From Competibacteraceae bacterium UBA2788 (GTDB lineage Bacteria; Pseudomonadota; Gammaproteobacteria; Competibacterales; Competibacteraceae): a stretch of DNA of 8,980 bases. Positions 1 through 6,013 of this stretch are shown here, piece by piece. Each line of letters starts with the position of its first letter. Position 1 is the stretch's first letter. The notes under the pieces are model-generated. The model was given only the letters and a program-made list of their open reading frames with translations, was not told the origin of the DNA and searched no databases. The stretch lies in NCBI GenBank assembly GCA_002352185.1, contig DEHY01000085.1:1-8980 (forward strand). The letters are read 5' to 3'. Both the position numbers and the translations under genes were made by a program.

Positions 1-5
1 GGTGG

Positions 6-1523
6 CTATGAAACTGGATCCGCCAAGGCGGCATCCCGGCGATAAAGCTCGCTCAGCGGAACCGAGCGCCCAGGACCGACTACGATCCGGCAATGCTCGC
101 GCCGCAGTTGCCGGGGGGCCGTTGCGCCACAGGCATGAGCGATAATTTCCACTTCATGCCGCATATTCTCCACGTAATGCCGCACCCGTTGCGCCTTGTC
201 TTCCGGGTCCAGACCCCGTTGCAGACGGGGATTGTGGGTGGTGATCCCCGCCGGACAGGTATTTTTGTCGCACTGCATGGATTGCACACAGCCGAGCGCA
301 AATAGAAAACCTCGCGCTGAATTGACAAAATCAGCCCCCACGCACAGCGCCCAGGCCACTTCGCCGGGATTGATCAGTTTGCCGGAAGCGATCACCCGAA
401 TCCGCTCGCGCAAGCCGTATTCGACCAGTTTGTCCACCACCAGCGGCAGACTTTCCTGCAACGGCAGGCCGACATAATCCAGCAGGCTCATGGGCGCCGC
501 GCCGGTGCCGCCGTCGGCGCTGTCCACCGTGATGAAATCGGGGGCGCGGGCCAAACCCTGGCGGACGACTTCCCGGCATAAAGCATCGAGCCAGCGCGGA
601 TCGCCGATCACCAGCTTGAAGCCGACAGGTTTGCCGGTGAGGGTTCTCACCCGGACGATGAAGTCCAGCAGCGCCGCCGCGTCGGCGATTTCGGGATGCC
701 GATTCGGGCTGCGGGAATCCTGGCCGACGGGGATGCCGCGAATGGCGGCAATTTCCGGCGTGACCTTGGCCGCCGGCAGAATGCCGCCCTTGCCCGGTTT
801 CGCGCCCTGACTGAGCTTGATTTCAAACAGCTTGACCTGGGGATGCGCCGCCACTTCGCGCAAGCGGGCTTCATCCAGGCCGCCCTGTCCATCGCATACG
901 CCGTATTTCGCCGTGCCGATTTGAAAGATCAGGTCAGCGCCGCCGGCCAGATGATACGGCGACAGGCCACCCTCGCCGGTGTTCATCCAGCAACCGGCCA
1001 GCCGCGCCCCATTCGATAGCGCCAGCACCGCAGGCCTGGAGATCGCGCCGTAGCTCATCGCCGAGATGTTGAAGAAACTGCCCGCAGCATAGGGCTGGGC
1101 GCACTCCGGGCCGATGACGAGCGGTGGAATCGTCTTAGTCGCCGTTTCCAGCGCAGGAAACGCAGCATTGGCGAACAGCAGCGTTCCCGGCGGGCGCAAA
1201 TCGCGGGTAGAGCCGAAGGGCTGGGTATTATCCAGATTCTTCGCCGCTCGATAGACCCAGGCGCGTTGCGCCCGGTTGAACGGCATCTCTTCCCGGTCCA
1301 TGGCATAGAAATACTGGCGAAAAAACACGCCGAGATGTTCCATCCGGTAACGCAATCGCCCGATGACCGGAAAATTGCGGCGAATGGCGTGTTGGGTCTG
1401 AGTGATATCGATGAAGTAGAGAATGGCGATCAGCAAGACGCCGACGCCGACGGCAAAGACAAACAACGCCGCCATCATCGCCAAAAAGGTGGTTACAAAA
1501 CCAGGCAGATCGAGTGTGATCAT
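6..1523 (-). CDS. Membrane-anchored FMN-binding glutamate synthase-like protein (stand-alone GltS domain 2)
   Basis: The 505-residue protein carries the FMN-binding synthase core of glutamate synthase without the N-terminal glutaminase domain or the C-terminal GXGXG domain of full GltB. Residues 10-38 form one hydrophobic segment, so it is probably anchored with the catalytic part in the cytoplasm. Visible family motifs are ISAMSYGAIS (153-162), NTGEGG (181-186), KLSQGAKPGKGG (236-247), PNRHPEI (273-279) and DSADGGTGAAP (334-344). The pattern C412-x5-C418-x4-C423, followed by PAG, matches the [3Fe-4S] ligands of GltB. The start is supported by GGAGG at 1530-1534, 6 nt before ATG; the TAG stop lies at 6-8, so the gene is complete. 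The domain's known chemistry is reductive transfer of ammonia to 2-oxoglutarate. For this short anchored subfamily the nitrogen donor, electron donor and product are not established to my knowledge. The fold is sure, the reaction is not. Confidence 0.93.
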   Translation of the reverse strand: MITLDLPGFVTTFLAMMAALFVFAVGVGVLLIAILYFIDITQTQHAIRRNFPVIGRLRYRMEHLGVFFRQYFYAMDREEMPFNRAQRAWVYRAAKNLDNTQPFGSTRDLRPPGTLLFANAAFPALETATKTIPPLVIGPECAQPYAAGSFFNISAMSYGAISRPAVLALSNGARLAGCWMNTGEGGLSPYHLAGGADLIFQIGTAKYGVCDGQGGLDEARLREVAAHPQVKLFEIKLSQGAKPGKGGILPAAKVTPEIAAIRGIPVGQDSRSPNRHPEIADAAALLDFIVRVRTLTGKPVGFKLVIGDPRWLDALCREVVRQGLARAPDFITVDSADGGTGAAPMSLLDYVGLPLQESLPLVVDKLVEYGLRERIRVIASGKLINPGEVAWALCVGADFVNSARGFLFALGCVQSMQCDKNTCPAGITTHNPRLQRGLDPEDKAQRVRHYVENMRHEVEIIAHACGATAPRQLRREHCRIVVGPGRSVPLSELYRRDAALADPVS

Positions 1524-1657
1524 GGCAAGCCTCCAGCAAGGAAAACATGCACGGTGACTGTTATTTTACTGCGTTCCCTGTTGAATAAACGGGATGAATT
1601 CGCAGCCATTCGCACCTTCGCTGAGTTGGCGCTGCGATGGAACCGATGGAGATTGCA

Positions 1658-1685
1658 GAGAGCGGCAAAACGGTGAGAGCGGCAA
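1658..1685. repeat. Direct repeat of 11 bp with 17-bp period
   Basis: GAGAGCGGCAA occurs at 1658-1668 and again at 1675-1685. The second copy runs into the inverted repeat that starts at 1682. It could be a chance repeat, a replication-slippage product or a paired protein-binding site. I know of no named site that it matches. Confidence 0.55.
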
Positions 1686-1704
1686 CCTGAGCAGCTCAGG
1701 TTGC
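1682..1704. repeat. Perfect inverted repeat, 10-bp stem and 3-nt loop
   Basis: GCAACCTGAG (1682-1691), loop CAG, CTCAGGTTGC (1695-1704). It lies about 80 nt downstream of the stop of the minus-strand gene at 1785-2000, so it could protect or end that transcript. On neither strand is it followed directly by a run of T, so it is not a standard intrinsic terminator. An operator or RNA-processing structure is also possible. Confidence 0.6.
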
Positions 1705-1784
1705 GCCGGTTGATGAGAGCAATAATCGGTTAACGCCAGAAAACCGGGGCGGAAAACAGCGGATCATGGCGGGCCGCGCTGCGC

Positions 1785-2000
1785 TTACCGCACCCTGGAC
1801 AGCGACTGGATCAGTCGCGCACGCAACAACTGGGACGCCTCAAAGATTTCCTGCGCGGTTTCTACATACAGCGGCCCCGCTTCGCCGTAGACGCTGCCCT
1901 GATTACCCACCAGGCTGACCGCTACCCGGATTTTTTGCACCATCCGGGTTTGTTGCTGATCCCACACTAATGATTTTTCGGCTGCGATGAATAATGACAT
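1785..2000 (-). CDS. Small hypothetical protein, 71 residues
   Basis: I do not recognise this protein. It begins MSLFIAAEKSLVWDQQQ and ends with a likely helical, arginine-rich tail (QEIFEASQLLRARLIQSL). It has no cysteine, no signal peptide and no long hydrophobic segment, so it is probably a small soluble protein. The ATG at 2000 was chosen because GGAG at 2011-2014 precedes it by 10 nt. The in-frame TTG at 2102 and ATG at 2090 lack a Shine-Dalgarno sequence and would put coding sequence through a strongly folding stretch up to the pnt terminator. The pnt terminator lies just upstream, so the gene probably needs its own promoter, yet I see no good one in the roughly 100 bp available. The GGAG can be buried in an RNA stem (2007-2086). 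Whether it is translated is uncertain. Confidence 0.55.
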   Translation of the reverse strand: MSLFIAAEKSLVWDQQQTRMVQKIRVAVSLVGNQGSVYGEAGPLYVETAQEIFEASQLLRARLIQSLSRVR

Positions 2001-2006
2001 GATGAT

Positions 2007-2086
2007 TTCACTCCAGGCCAATTTCCGATTCCCAGCCTGAACCGGGCGTTCAGACTGGCCCGCGCCATTGCGCTCATTGGAGTGAA
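2007..2086 (-). promoter_or_regulatory. Foldable leader that can hide the ribosome binding site of the small gene
   Basis: On the minus strand TTCACTCCA (2086-2078) is a perfect complement of TGGAGTGAA (2015-2007), and the second arm contains the GGAG of the gene starting at 2000. Between them lies a second hairpin: CCAG, one mismatch, CTGAAC, a 5-nt loop, GTTCAG, CTGG (2058-2032). Together they can form one long interrupted stem with interior strands of 19 and 16 nt. The pairing is seen in the sequence; a role in translation control is inference. It could also be a short inverted-repeat element. Confidence 0.45.
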
Positions 2087-2100
2087 GCATTTTCAATGCC

Positions 2101-2128
2101 AAATAAAAAAGGCGGCCCGAAGGCCGCC
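2101..2128 (-). terminator. Intrinsic terminator of the pnt operon
   Basis: On the minus strand GGCGGCC, loop TTCG, GGCCGCC (2128-2111) is followed at once by TTTTTT and then ATTT (2110-2101). A 7-bp all-GC stem with a stable UUCG tetraloop and a U-tract is a textbook Rho-independent terminator. It lies 32 nt after the pntB stop. On the plus strand no T-run follows the hairpin, so it works in one direction only. Confidence 0.93.
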
Positions 2129-2160
2129 GTACTATTGCTGCGATGCCGCAATCAAAGCAA

Positions 2161-3570
2161 CTAGCCGAGATCCTTGATGCCCTGGATTAGCGCAGCCACC
2201 ACCTTCTGCGCATCACCGTAGACCATGCGGGTGTTATCAGCGAAGAACAGCGCATTCTCGATACCGGCGAAACCGACGCCCTTGCCGCGCTTGATCACCT
2301 GCACATTCTTGGCGTAATCCACATTCAGGATCGGCATGCCGTAGATCGGGCTGGACTTGTCGTTGCGCGCCGCCGGGTTGACCACGTCATTGGCGCCGAT
2401 GACCAGCGCGACGTCCGCAGTCGCGAACTCCTCGTTGATCTCGTCAATATCGGCGATGTAGTCATAAGGCACGCCCGCTTCGGCCAGCAGCACGTTCATG
2501 TGACCGGGCATCCGGCCAGCGACCGGGTGAATGGCGAACTTGACGGTTGCGCCCCGCTCGATCAGCAGCTTGCTCATTTCCCAGATCTTGTGCTGCGCCT
2601 GCGCCACCGCCATGCCGTAGCCGGGCACGATGATGACCTTGGAGGCATAGGCCATCTGAATGGCGGCATCCGGCGGCTCCATCGGCTTGAGGCTGCCGGT
2701 CACTGCCTGCGCTTCGCCGGACCCCAGCGCCGCCCAGTTGCTGAACAGCACATTCGACACCGAGCGGTTCATCGCCTTGGCCATCATCAGGGTCAGCAGC
2801 GTACCCGACGAGCCGACGATGATGCCGGCGATGATCATCGCCGAATTGCCGAGTACAAAGCCCTCTAGGGCAACCGCCAGGCCGGTGAAGGCGTTGAACA
2901 GCGAAATCACCACCGGCATGTCCGCGCCGCCGATGGGCAACGCCATCATCGCGCCGAAGGCCAGCGCCAGCACAAAGAACAGCGAGATCAACGGCCCGCT
3001 GGCGCTGTGGCTCAGGGCGATGATCAAGCCCAGCAACACTGCGCCGGCAAAGATTGCCGCATTGACTTTTTGCTGGCCGGGGAAGCGGAATTTAGCGTCA
3101 TCCTTGAAGAATTTAAGCTCCTGCAACTTGCCGAATGCGACCACCGAGCCGGAGAACGATACCGCGCCGATCACGGCGCCCGCCACCGCCATAAGCAGAA
3201 TGCTCACCGGCAGTGGGTGCGCGCCATGATCCTTGAGCAGTTCCACGGCTGCAATCGCCGCCGCCGCGCCGCCGCCCATGCCGTTGTAAATGGCGATCAT
3301 TTGCGGCATGGCGGTCATCGCCACTATCTTGGCGCCCCACCACGCAATGCCTCCGCCAATCGCGATGGCGATCAGCATCAGCACATAGTTGACGACGCTG
3401 GCATGAGCGGTGATTTGCGGGTGAGCGAAACTCACCACCGTCGCCAGCACCATGCCGCCGCCCGCCCAGATGATGCCGCTGCGGGCGGTGGTCGGATGCG
3501 ACATGCGCTTGAGGCCGAGGATGAACAGCGCAGCCGTCAGGAAATAGATCGTTTCAATCAGATAACCCAT
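2161..3570 (-). CDS. pntB: NAD(P) transhydrogenase subunit beta
   Basis: This subunit combines the proton-translocating membrane domain II with the NADP(H)-binding domain III of the transhydrogenase. The 469-residue length is usual. Residues 1-290 carry several hydrophobic helices of the inner-membrane domain. Domain III shows VPGYGMAVAQ (315-324), HPVAGRMPGHMNVLLAEA (348-365), GANDVVNP (392-399) and KRGKGVGFAGIEN (427-439), the NADP-binding signatures. The position that I align by eye with E. coli beta-His91 appears to be Asn96 (IYNGMGGGAA); as I recall this also occurs in other three-subunit enzymes. The ATG is 3 nt past the pntAB stop, with AGGAG at 3580-3584 inside the end of pntAB and 9 nt spacing, which suggests translational coupling. 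It is the last gene of the operon, and the terminator at 2101-2128 follows. Confidence 0.97.
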   Translation of the reverse strand: MGYLIETIYFLTAALFILGLKRMSHPTTARSGIIWAGGGMVLATVVSFAHPQITAHASVVNYVLMLIAIAIGGGIAWWGAKIVAMTAMPQMIAIYNGMGGGAAAAIAAVELLKDHGAHPLPVSILLMAVAGAVIGAVSFSGSVVAFGKLQELKFFKDDAKFRFPGQQKVNAAIFAGAVLLGLIIALSHSASGPLISLFFVLALAFGAMMALPIGGADMPVVISLFNAFTGLAVALEGFVLGNSAMIIAGIIVGSSGTLLTLMMAKAMNRSVSNVLFSNWAALGSGEAQAVTGSLKPMEPPDAAIQMAYASKVIIVPGYGMAVAQAQHKIWEMSKLLIERGATVKFAIHPVAGRMPGHMNVLLAEAGVPYDYIADIDEINEEFATADVALVIGANDVVNPAARNDKSSPIYGMPILNVDYAKNVQVIKRGKGVGFAGIENALFFADNTRMVYGDAQKVVAALIQGIKDLG

Positions 3571-3573
3571 GGC

Positions 3574-3876
3574 TTACTTCTCCTGGCCCTTGCTGCTCTT
3601 GAACATTTCCAGCATCCGCTCGGTGACGAAATAGCCGCCCACCGCATTACCTGCGCCCAGCAGCACGCCAAGGAAACCGATGAACTGCTCCAGCGGGGTG
3701 TTGGCTTGGCCCAGCGCCACCATCGCGCCGACCAGCACGATGCCGTGGACGAAATTGGTGCCGGACATCAGCGGGGTATGCAGGATAACCGGCACCCGGC
3801 TGATGATTTCGTAGCCGAGAATACCGGCCAGCATCAGGATGTAAATAGGGGCGAAGAACGAGACCACTGCTTCCAT
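3574..3876 (-). CDS. pntAB: NAD(P) transhydrogenase subunit alpha, membrane part (alpha-2)
   Basis: This 100-residue membrane protein corresponds to the C-terminal membrane segment of a fused alpha subunit, encoded separately as in the Rhodospirillum-type three-subunit enzyme. About three hydrophobic helices are visible, near residues 7-24, 42-58 and 63-82. The stretch VILHTPLMSGTNFVHGIV is the characteristic loop and helix start of this domain. Together with the membrane part of PntB it forms the proton channel. Translation should start at the ATG at 3876, with GGAG at 3884-3887 and 7 nt spacing. The gene sits 17 nt after pntAA and 3 nt before pntB, all on one strand. The short charged tail ending KSSKGQEK is probably cytoplasmic. 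Confidence 0.95.
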   Translation of the reverse strand: MEAVVSFFAPIYILMLAGILGYEIISRVPVILHTPLMSGTNFVHGIVLVGAMVALGQANTPLEQFIGFLGVLLGAGNAVGGYFVTERMLEMFKSSKGQEK

Positions 3877-3893
3877 AACGGTTCTCCAGGCGA

Positions 3894-5021
3894 TTATTGC
3901 GCGAGCAATTTACGGGTCGGCTCGTGACAGATTTTTCCATCACGGGTCAGCGCGCTCTTGGCGATCACTTCGTCATCCCAGTCCAGATTCAGAGCGCCAT
4001 CCTTGAGCATCGGCGACAGGAAGTTGTACAGGTTTTTGGCGTACATTTCGCTGGCCGGCACCGGGAAGCTGCTGGGAATATTGAGCGGGCCAGCGATGAT
4101 CACACCGTTGTGTTCATACGTCTCGCCGGGACGGGTCAGTTCGCAGTTGCCGCCGGATTCCGCCGCCAGGTCCACGATGACCGCGCCGCGCTTCATGGCG
4201 GCAACCATCGCAGTCGTAATGATCTTCGGCGCATCCCGGCCTGGAATCGCGGCGGTGGTGATGACCGCATTCGCCGCCGCAACATGCTTGGCCAGAACGT
4301 CCGCCTGCTTCTGCTTCTCCTCGGCGGTCAGCTCGCGGGCATAACCGCCCTCGCCAGCCGCGCTGACGCCGGTGTCAATCATCTTGGCGCCGAGCGACTC
4401 GATTTCCTGCCGCGCCGCCGGGCGGATGTCATAGGCTTCCACCATCGCGCCCAGTCGGCGGCAGGTTGCAATCGCCTGCAACCCGGCGACGCCCGCGCCG
4501 ACGATGACCGCTTTGGACGGACGAATGGTGCCGGCGGCGGTGGTCAACATCGGAAAGAAGCCGCTGCACAGATTCGCCGCCAGCAGCGCGACCTTGTAAC
4601 CGGCCACTGCCGCCTGTGACGACAGCACGTCCATGGACTGGGCGCGGGAAATGCGCGGGATCAGTTCCATGGCGAAGCTGGTGATGTTCTTGGCCAGCAG
4701 GCGCTTGACCAGCTCCGGGTTGCGATGCGGCTGCAAAATGCCGAGCAGGATGGCGCCGTCCTTGAGCAACTCCACTTCTTCCAGGCTCGGTGGCTGCACC
4801 TTGAGCACCACGTCAGCCTCGGCGTACAGCGCCGCAGCGCTATCCACCAGTCGGCTGCTCTTGGTGTAGCTGTCATCGGCGAAAAAGGCGCTCAGTCCCG
4901 CGCTTTTCTCGATCAGTATTTCTGCGCCGAGCTTGGCGAAACGCTCGGCCATCGTCGGATCCAAGGCGACCCGCCGTTCTCCCGAAACGAGTTCTTTCGG
5001 GACGGCCATACGAACAGGCAT
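3894..5021 (-). CDS. pntAA: NAD(P) transhydrogenase subunit alpha, NAD(H)-binding part (alpha-1)
   Basis: This is domain I, the soluble NAD(H)-binding component of the proton-translocating transhydrogenase, which docks on the membrane parts and passes hydride from NADH to NADP+ on PntB. The 375-residue length fits the split-alpha type. Key motifs are MAVPKE...GERRVAL near the N-terminus, PRISRAQSMD (122-131) whose R123, Q128 and D131 match the RQD loop that contacts the nicotinamide, and the dinucleotide-binding GAGVAG (175-180). TTAAIPGRDAP (255-265) and the VDLAAESGGNCE region (283-294) are also conserved. Alanine dehydrogenase is related, but the RQD loop and the adjoining pntAB and pntB decide the call. 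The start ATG has AGGAG at 5031-5035 with 9 nt spacing. The gene is first in the operon and has a leader of about 180 nt containing a terminator-like hairpin, which suggests control by attenuation. Confidence 0.96.
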   Translation of the reverse strand: MPVRMAVPKELVSGERRVALDPTMAERFAKLGAEILIEKSAGLSAFFADDSYTKSSRLVDSAAALYAEADVVLKVQPPSLEEVELLKDGAILLGILQPHRNPELVKRLLAKNITSFAMELIPRISRAQSMDVLSSQAAVAGYKVALLAANLCSGFFPMLTTAAGTIRPSKAVIVGAGVAGLQAIATCRRLGAMVEAYDIRPAARQEIESLGAKMIDTGVSAAGEGGYARELTAEEKQKQADVLAKHVAAANAVITTAAIPGRDAPKIITTAMVAAMKRGAVIVDLAAESGGNCELTRPGETYEHNGVIIAGPLNIPSSFPVPASEMYAKNLYNFLSPMLKDGALNLDWDDEVIAKSALTRDGKICHEPTRKLLAQ

Positions 5022-5080
5022 GATGTTGTTCTCCTGAGGGTTGTTCTTACCGGACGCCCGCCCGCCCGGAAACTGGCACG

Positions 5081-5103
5081 AAAAAAGGCTTTTTTGCAGC
5101 CTT
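5081..5103 (-). terminator. Terminator-like hairpin in the pntAA leader (possible attenuator)
   Basis: On the minus strand AAGGCT (5103-5098), loop GCAAAAA, AGCCTT (5090-5085) runs into a T-tract of six in total. The stem can be lengthened slightly by a G-U and an A-U pair. No minus-strand gene lies upstream for it to terminate, and it sits about 60 nt before the pntAA ATG, so it would act on pnt transcripts. The hairpin is seen; conditional termination is inferred. The stem is short, so efficiency may be partial. Confidence 0.5.
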
Positions 5104-5104
5104 C

Positions 5105-5131
5105 TCAGTGATGCTGAGTGTTGCTAGGCAT
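5105..5131 (-). CDS. Possible 8-codon leader peptide ORF ahead of pntAA
   Basis: ATG at 5131 opens a frame coding MPSNTQHH and stops at TGA (5107-5105), one base before the terminator-like stem begins at 5103. A ribosome at this stop would cover the first arm of that stem. A small alternative hairpin, CTCAG/CTGAG (5118-5104), lies over the last codons and stop. There is no clear Shine-Dalgarno sequence, and an ORF this short arises easily by chance, so this is a candidate only. Confidence 0.25.
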   Translation of the reverse strand: MPSNTQHH

Positions 5132-5209
5132 CCGCGCCGTCGGCGGGAAACGCACGATACTTTTAGTTTCAATCCGCACGCGCCGATGAAGGCGGGCGAA
5201 AGCCTTTAG

Positions 5210-5237
5210 AATATAGCCTAGACTTTGCGTATCACAA
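5210..5237 (-). promoter_or_regulatory. Candidate promoter of the pnt operon
   Basis: On the minus strand TTGTGA (5237-5232) and TATATT (5215-5210) are spaced by 16 bp, resembling sigma-70 -35 and -10 boxes with 4 of 6 and 5 of 6 matches. A 5-bp inverted repeat, CTTTG/CAAAG at 5223-5239, overlaps the -35 box and spacer. Transcription would begin near 5203, leaving a leader of about 180 nt. This was judged by eye only. Confidence 0.4.
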
Positions 5238-5315
5238 AGACTCAAGCAGCCAAAATCCCCTCGACACCTTCCAGGCGCCTCTGCAAACTACCTTCCACTT
5301 TTGCGTCTAACGGAG

Positions 5316-5339
5316 TGTCAATGTGAGGTCATATTGACA
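5316..5339. promoter_or_regulatory. Operator-like inverted repeat upstream of the HNH gene
   Basis: TGTCAAT (5316-5322) and ATTGACA (5333-5339) form perfect 7-bp arms separated by 10 bp, with half-site centres 17 bp apart. The right arm contains a consensus TTGACA -35 box for plus-strand transcription, so a dimeric regulator bound here could block or modulate the HNH operon. It starts 67 bp before the HNH ATG. I do not assign it to a regulator family. It could also be an RNA hairpin. Confidence 0.4.
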
Positions 5340-5382
5340 TGCGATCCTGGAACGCATCTTTAGGAAAGGTAACAGGTGGACT

Positions 5383-5994
5383 ATGTACGGACTGGAGCAT
5401 GGACTGGAGCAGCAGGTTCTGCACACCGATGTCACGGGAATGCCACTGGAGTGGGTTGATTACCAGCAGGCGGTGCGGCTGTATTACACCGGACAGGTGG
5501 CCTATAATTGCGGCATAATTCTGTATACGGTGCATGGCGGAATTAACGCCCGCAGCGGTCAGCGCAGCGTGATTGCGGTCAACTCCATCATTGCCACCCA
5601 AGGCGGCGCCTACGCCCAAATGCGCGCCCACCGCGATTATGTGCCTCCCCTGTCAAACACCGCGCTGTTCCGGCGCGATTGTCATACCTGCCTGTATTGC
5701 GGAGAAACCTTTCCGGCGCGGGATTTGTCTCGCGATCATGTCAAGCCCATCGTGCAGGGCGGGCATGATCGCTGGAACAACGTGGTCACGGCCTGCAAGT
5801 CCTGCAACCACGGCAAGGGCGGCAGAACCCCGGAGCAGGCGGGTATGCAATTGCTGGCGATTCCATTCACGCCTAATCACGCCGAATACGTCTACTTGCA
5901 GGGCCGGCGGGTGCTGGCCGATCAGATGGACTTTCTCCGCGCCCACTTTCCCCGCTCCAGTCCCCTGCACCAGCGGCTGGCCGGATTATGCTGA
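5383..5994 (+). CDS. HNH endonuclease family protein
   Basis: The 203-residue protein has a Cys4 zinc-binding HNH nuclease domain at about residues 95-155. C103-x2-C106 and C138-x2-C141 are the zinc ligands. D118-H119 in SRDHVKP supplies the catalytic histidine, N133 in GGHDRWNNVVTAC is the conserved asparagine, and CNHGKGGRTP closes the motif. The N-terminal part (VLHTDVTGMPLEWVDYQQAVRLYYTGQ) and the tail (LLAIPFTPNHAEYVYL) resemble, from memory, a conserved stand-alone chromosomal HNH family rather than a restriction enzyme or intron homing nuclease. Its target is unknown. The ATG at 5383 is preceded by AGGTGG only 3 nt away, a weak site, and codons 3-10 contain a 12-bp tandem duplication, so the true start could be later, for example Met20. 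The next gene follows after 19 bp, suggesting an operon. Confidence 0.9.
   Translation: MYGLEHGLEQQVLHTDVTGMPLEWVDYQQAVRLYYTGQVAYNCGIILYTVHGGINARSGQRSVIAVNSIIATQGGAYAQMRAHRDYVPPLSNTALFRRDCHTCLYCGETFPARDLSRDHVKPIVQGGHDRWNNVVTACKSCNHGKGGRTPEQAGMQLLAIPFTPNHAEYVYLQGRRVLADQMDFLRAHFPRSSPLHQRLAGLC
5389..5412 (+). repeat. 12-bp tandem duplication at the HNH gene start
   Basis: GGACTGGAGCAT (5389-5400) is followed directly by GGACTGGAGCAG (5401-5412), 11 of 12 bases identical. In frame it duplicates four codons as GLEH-GLEQ at residues 3-10. It is most simply a slippage duplication, tolerated because it lies at or before the true start of the conserved protein. Confidence 0.8.
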
Positions 5995-6013
5995 ACCGGC
6001 GCGGACATAGCCT

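Larger units (their letters stand above)
1524..1784. other. Intergenic spacer between glutamate synthase-like gene and small unknown gene
   Basis: I find no convincing gene in these 261 bases; the plus-strand reading frame crossing part of it is mostly a shadow of the glutamate synthase-like gene. On the minus strand, TAAAAT at 1563-1568 lies about 40 nt before the ATG at 1523 and could be a -10 box, but no good -35 sits at the right distance. An 11-bp direct repeat and a strong inverted repeat are listed separately. Confidence 0.6.
5022..5382. other. Divergent intergenic region between pntAA and the HNH gene
   Basis: This 361-bp gap separates two divergent transcription units. For pntAA (minus) it holds a candidate promoter near 5210-5237, an 8-codon leader ORF, a terminator-like hairpin and a G-rich stretch near 5050-5067. 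For the HNH gene (plus) it holds an inverted repeat overlapping a TTGACA box at 5334-5339. I find no complete plus-strand promoter: the bases 15-18 bp after TTGACA do not resemble TATAAT. I see no protein gene of ordinary size here. Confidence 0.7.

Noticed and set aside
1266..1676. A 136-codon plus-strand open frame
   Set aside because: Over half lies antisense to the membrane-anchor region of the glutamate synthase-like gene; the product is charged, has no recognisable motif and no good start signal.
2007..2086. Terminal inverted repeats of a mini mobile element
   Set aside because: No target-site duplication or second copy is visible, and the arms fit better as an RNA stem that includes the ribosome binding site.
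3007..3927. A 306-codon plus-strand open frame opposite pntB and pntAB
   Set aside because: The minus strand has clear transhydrogenase genes; this frame gives a His/Arg/Asp-rich, low-complexity protein typical of an antisense shadow in GC-rich DNA.
3897..4619. A 240-codon plus-strand open frame opposite pntAA
   Set aside because: Shadow of a strongly conserved gene, with arginine-rich composition and no motif.
5383..5994. HNH gene as a mobile intron or restriction-system nuclease
   Set aside because: No intron or methyltransferase neighbours it, and the flanking conserved segments fit a stand-alone chromosomal HNH family.
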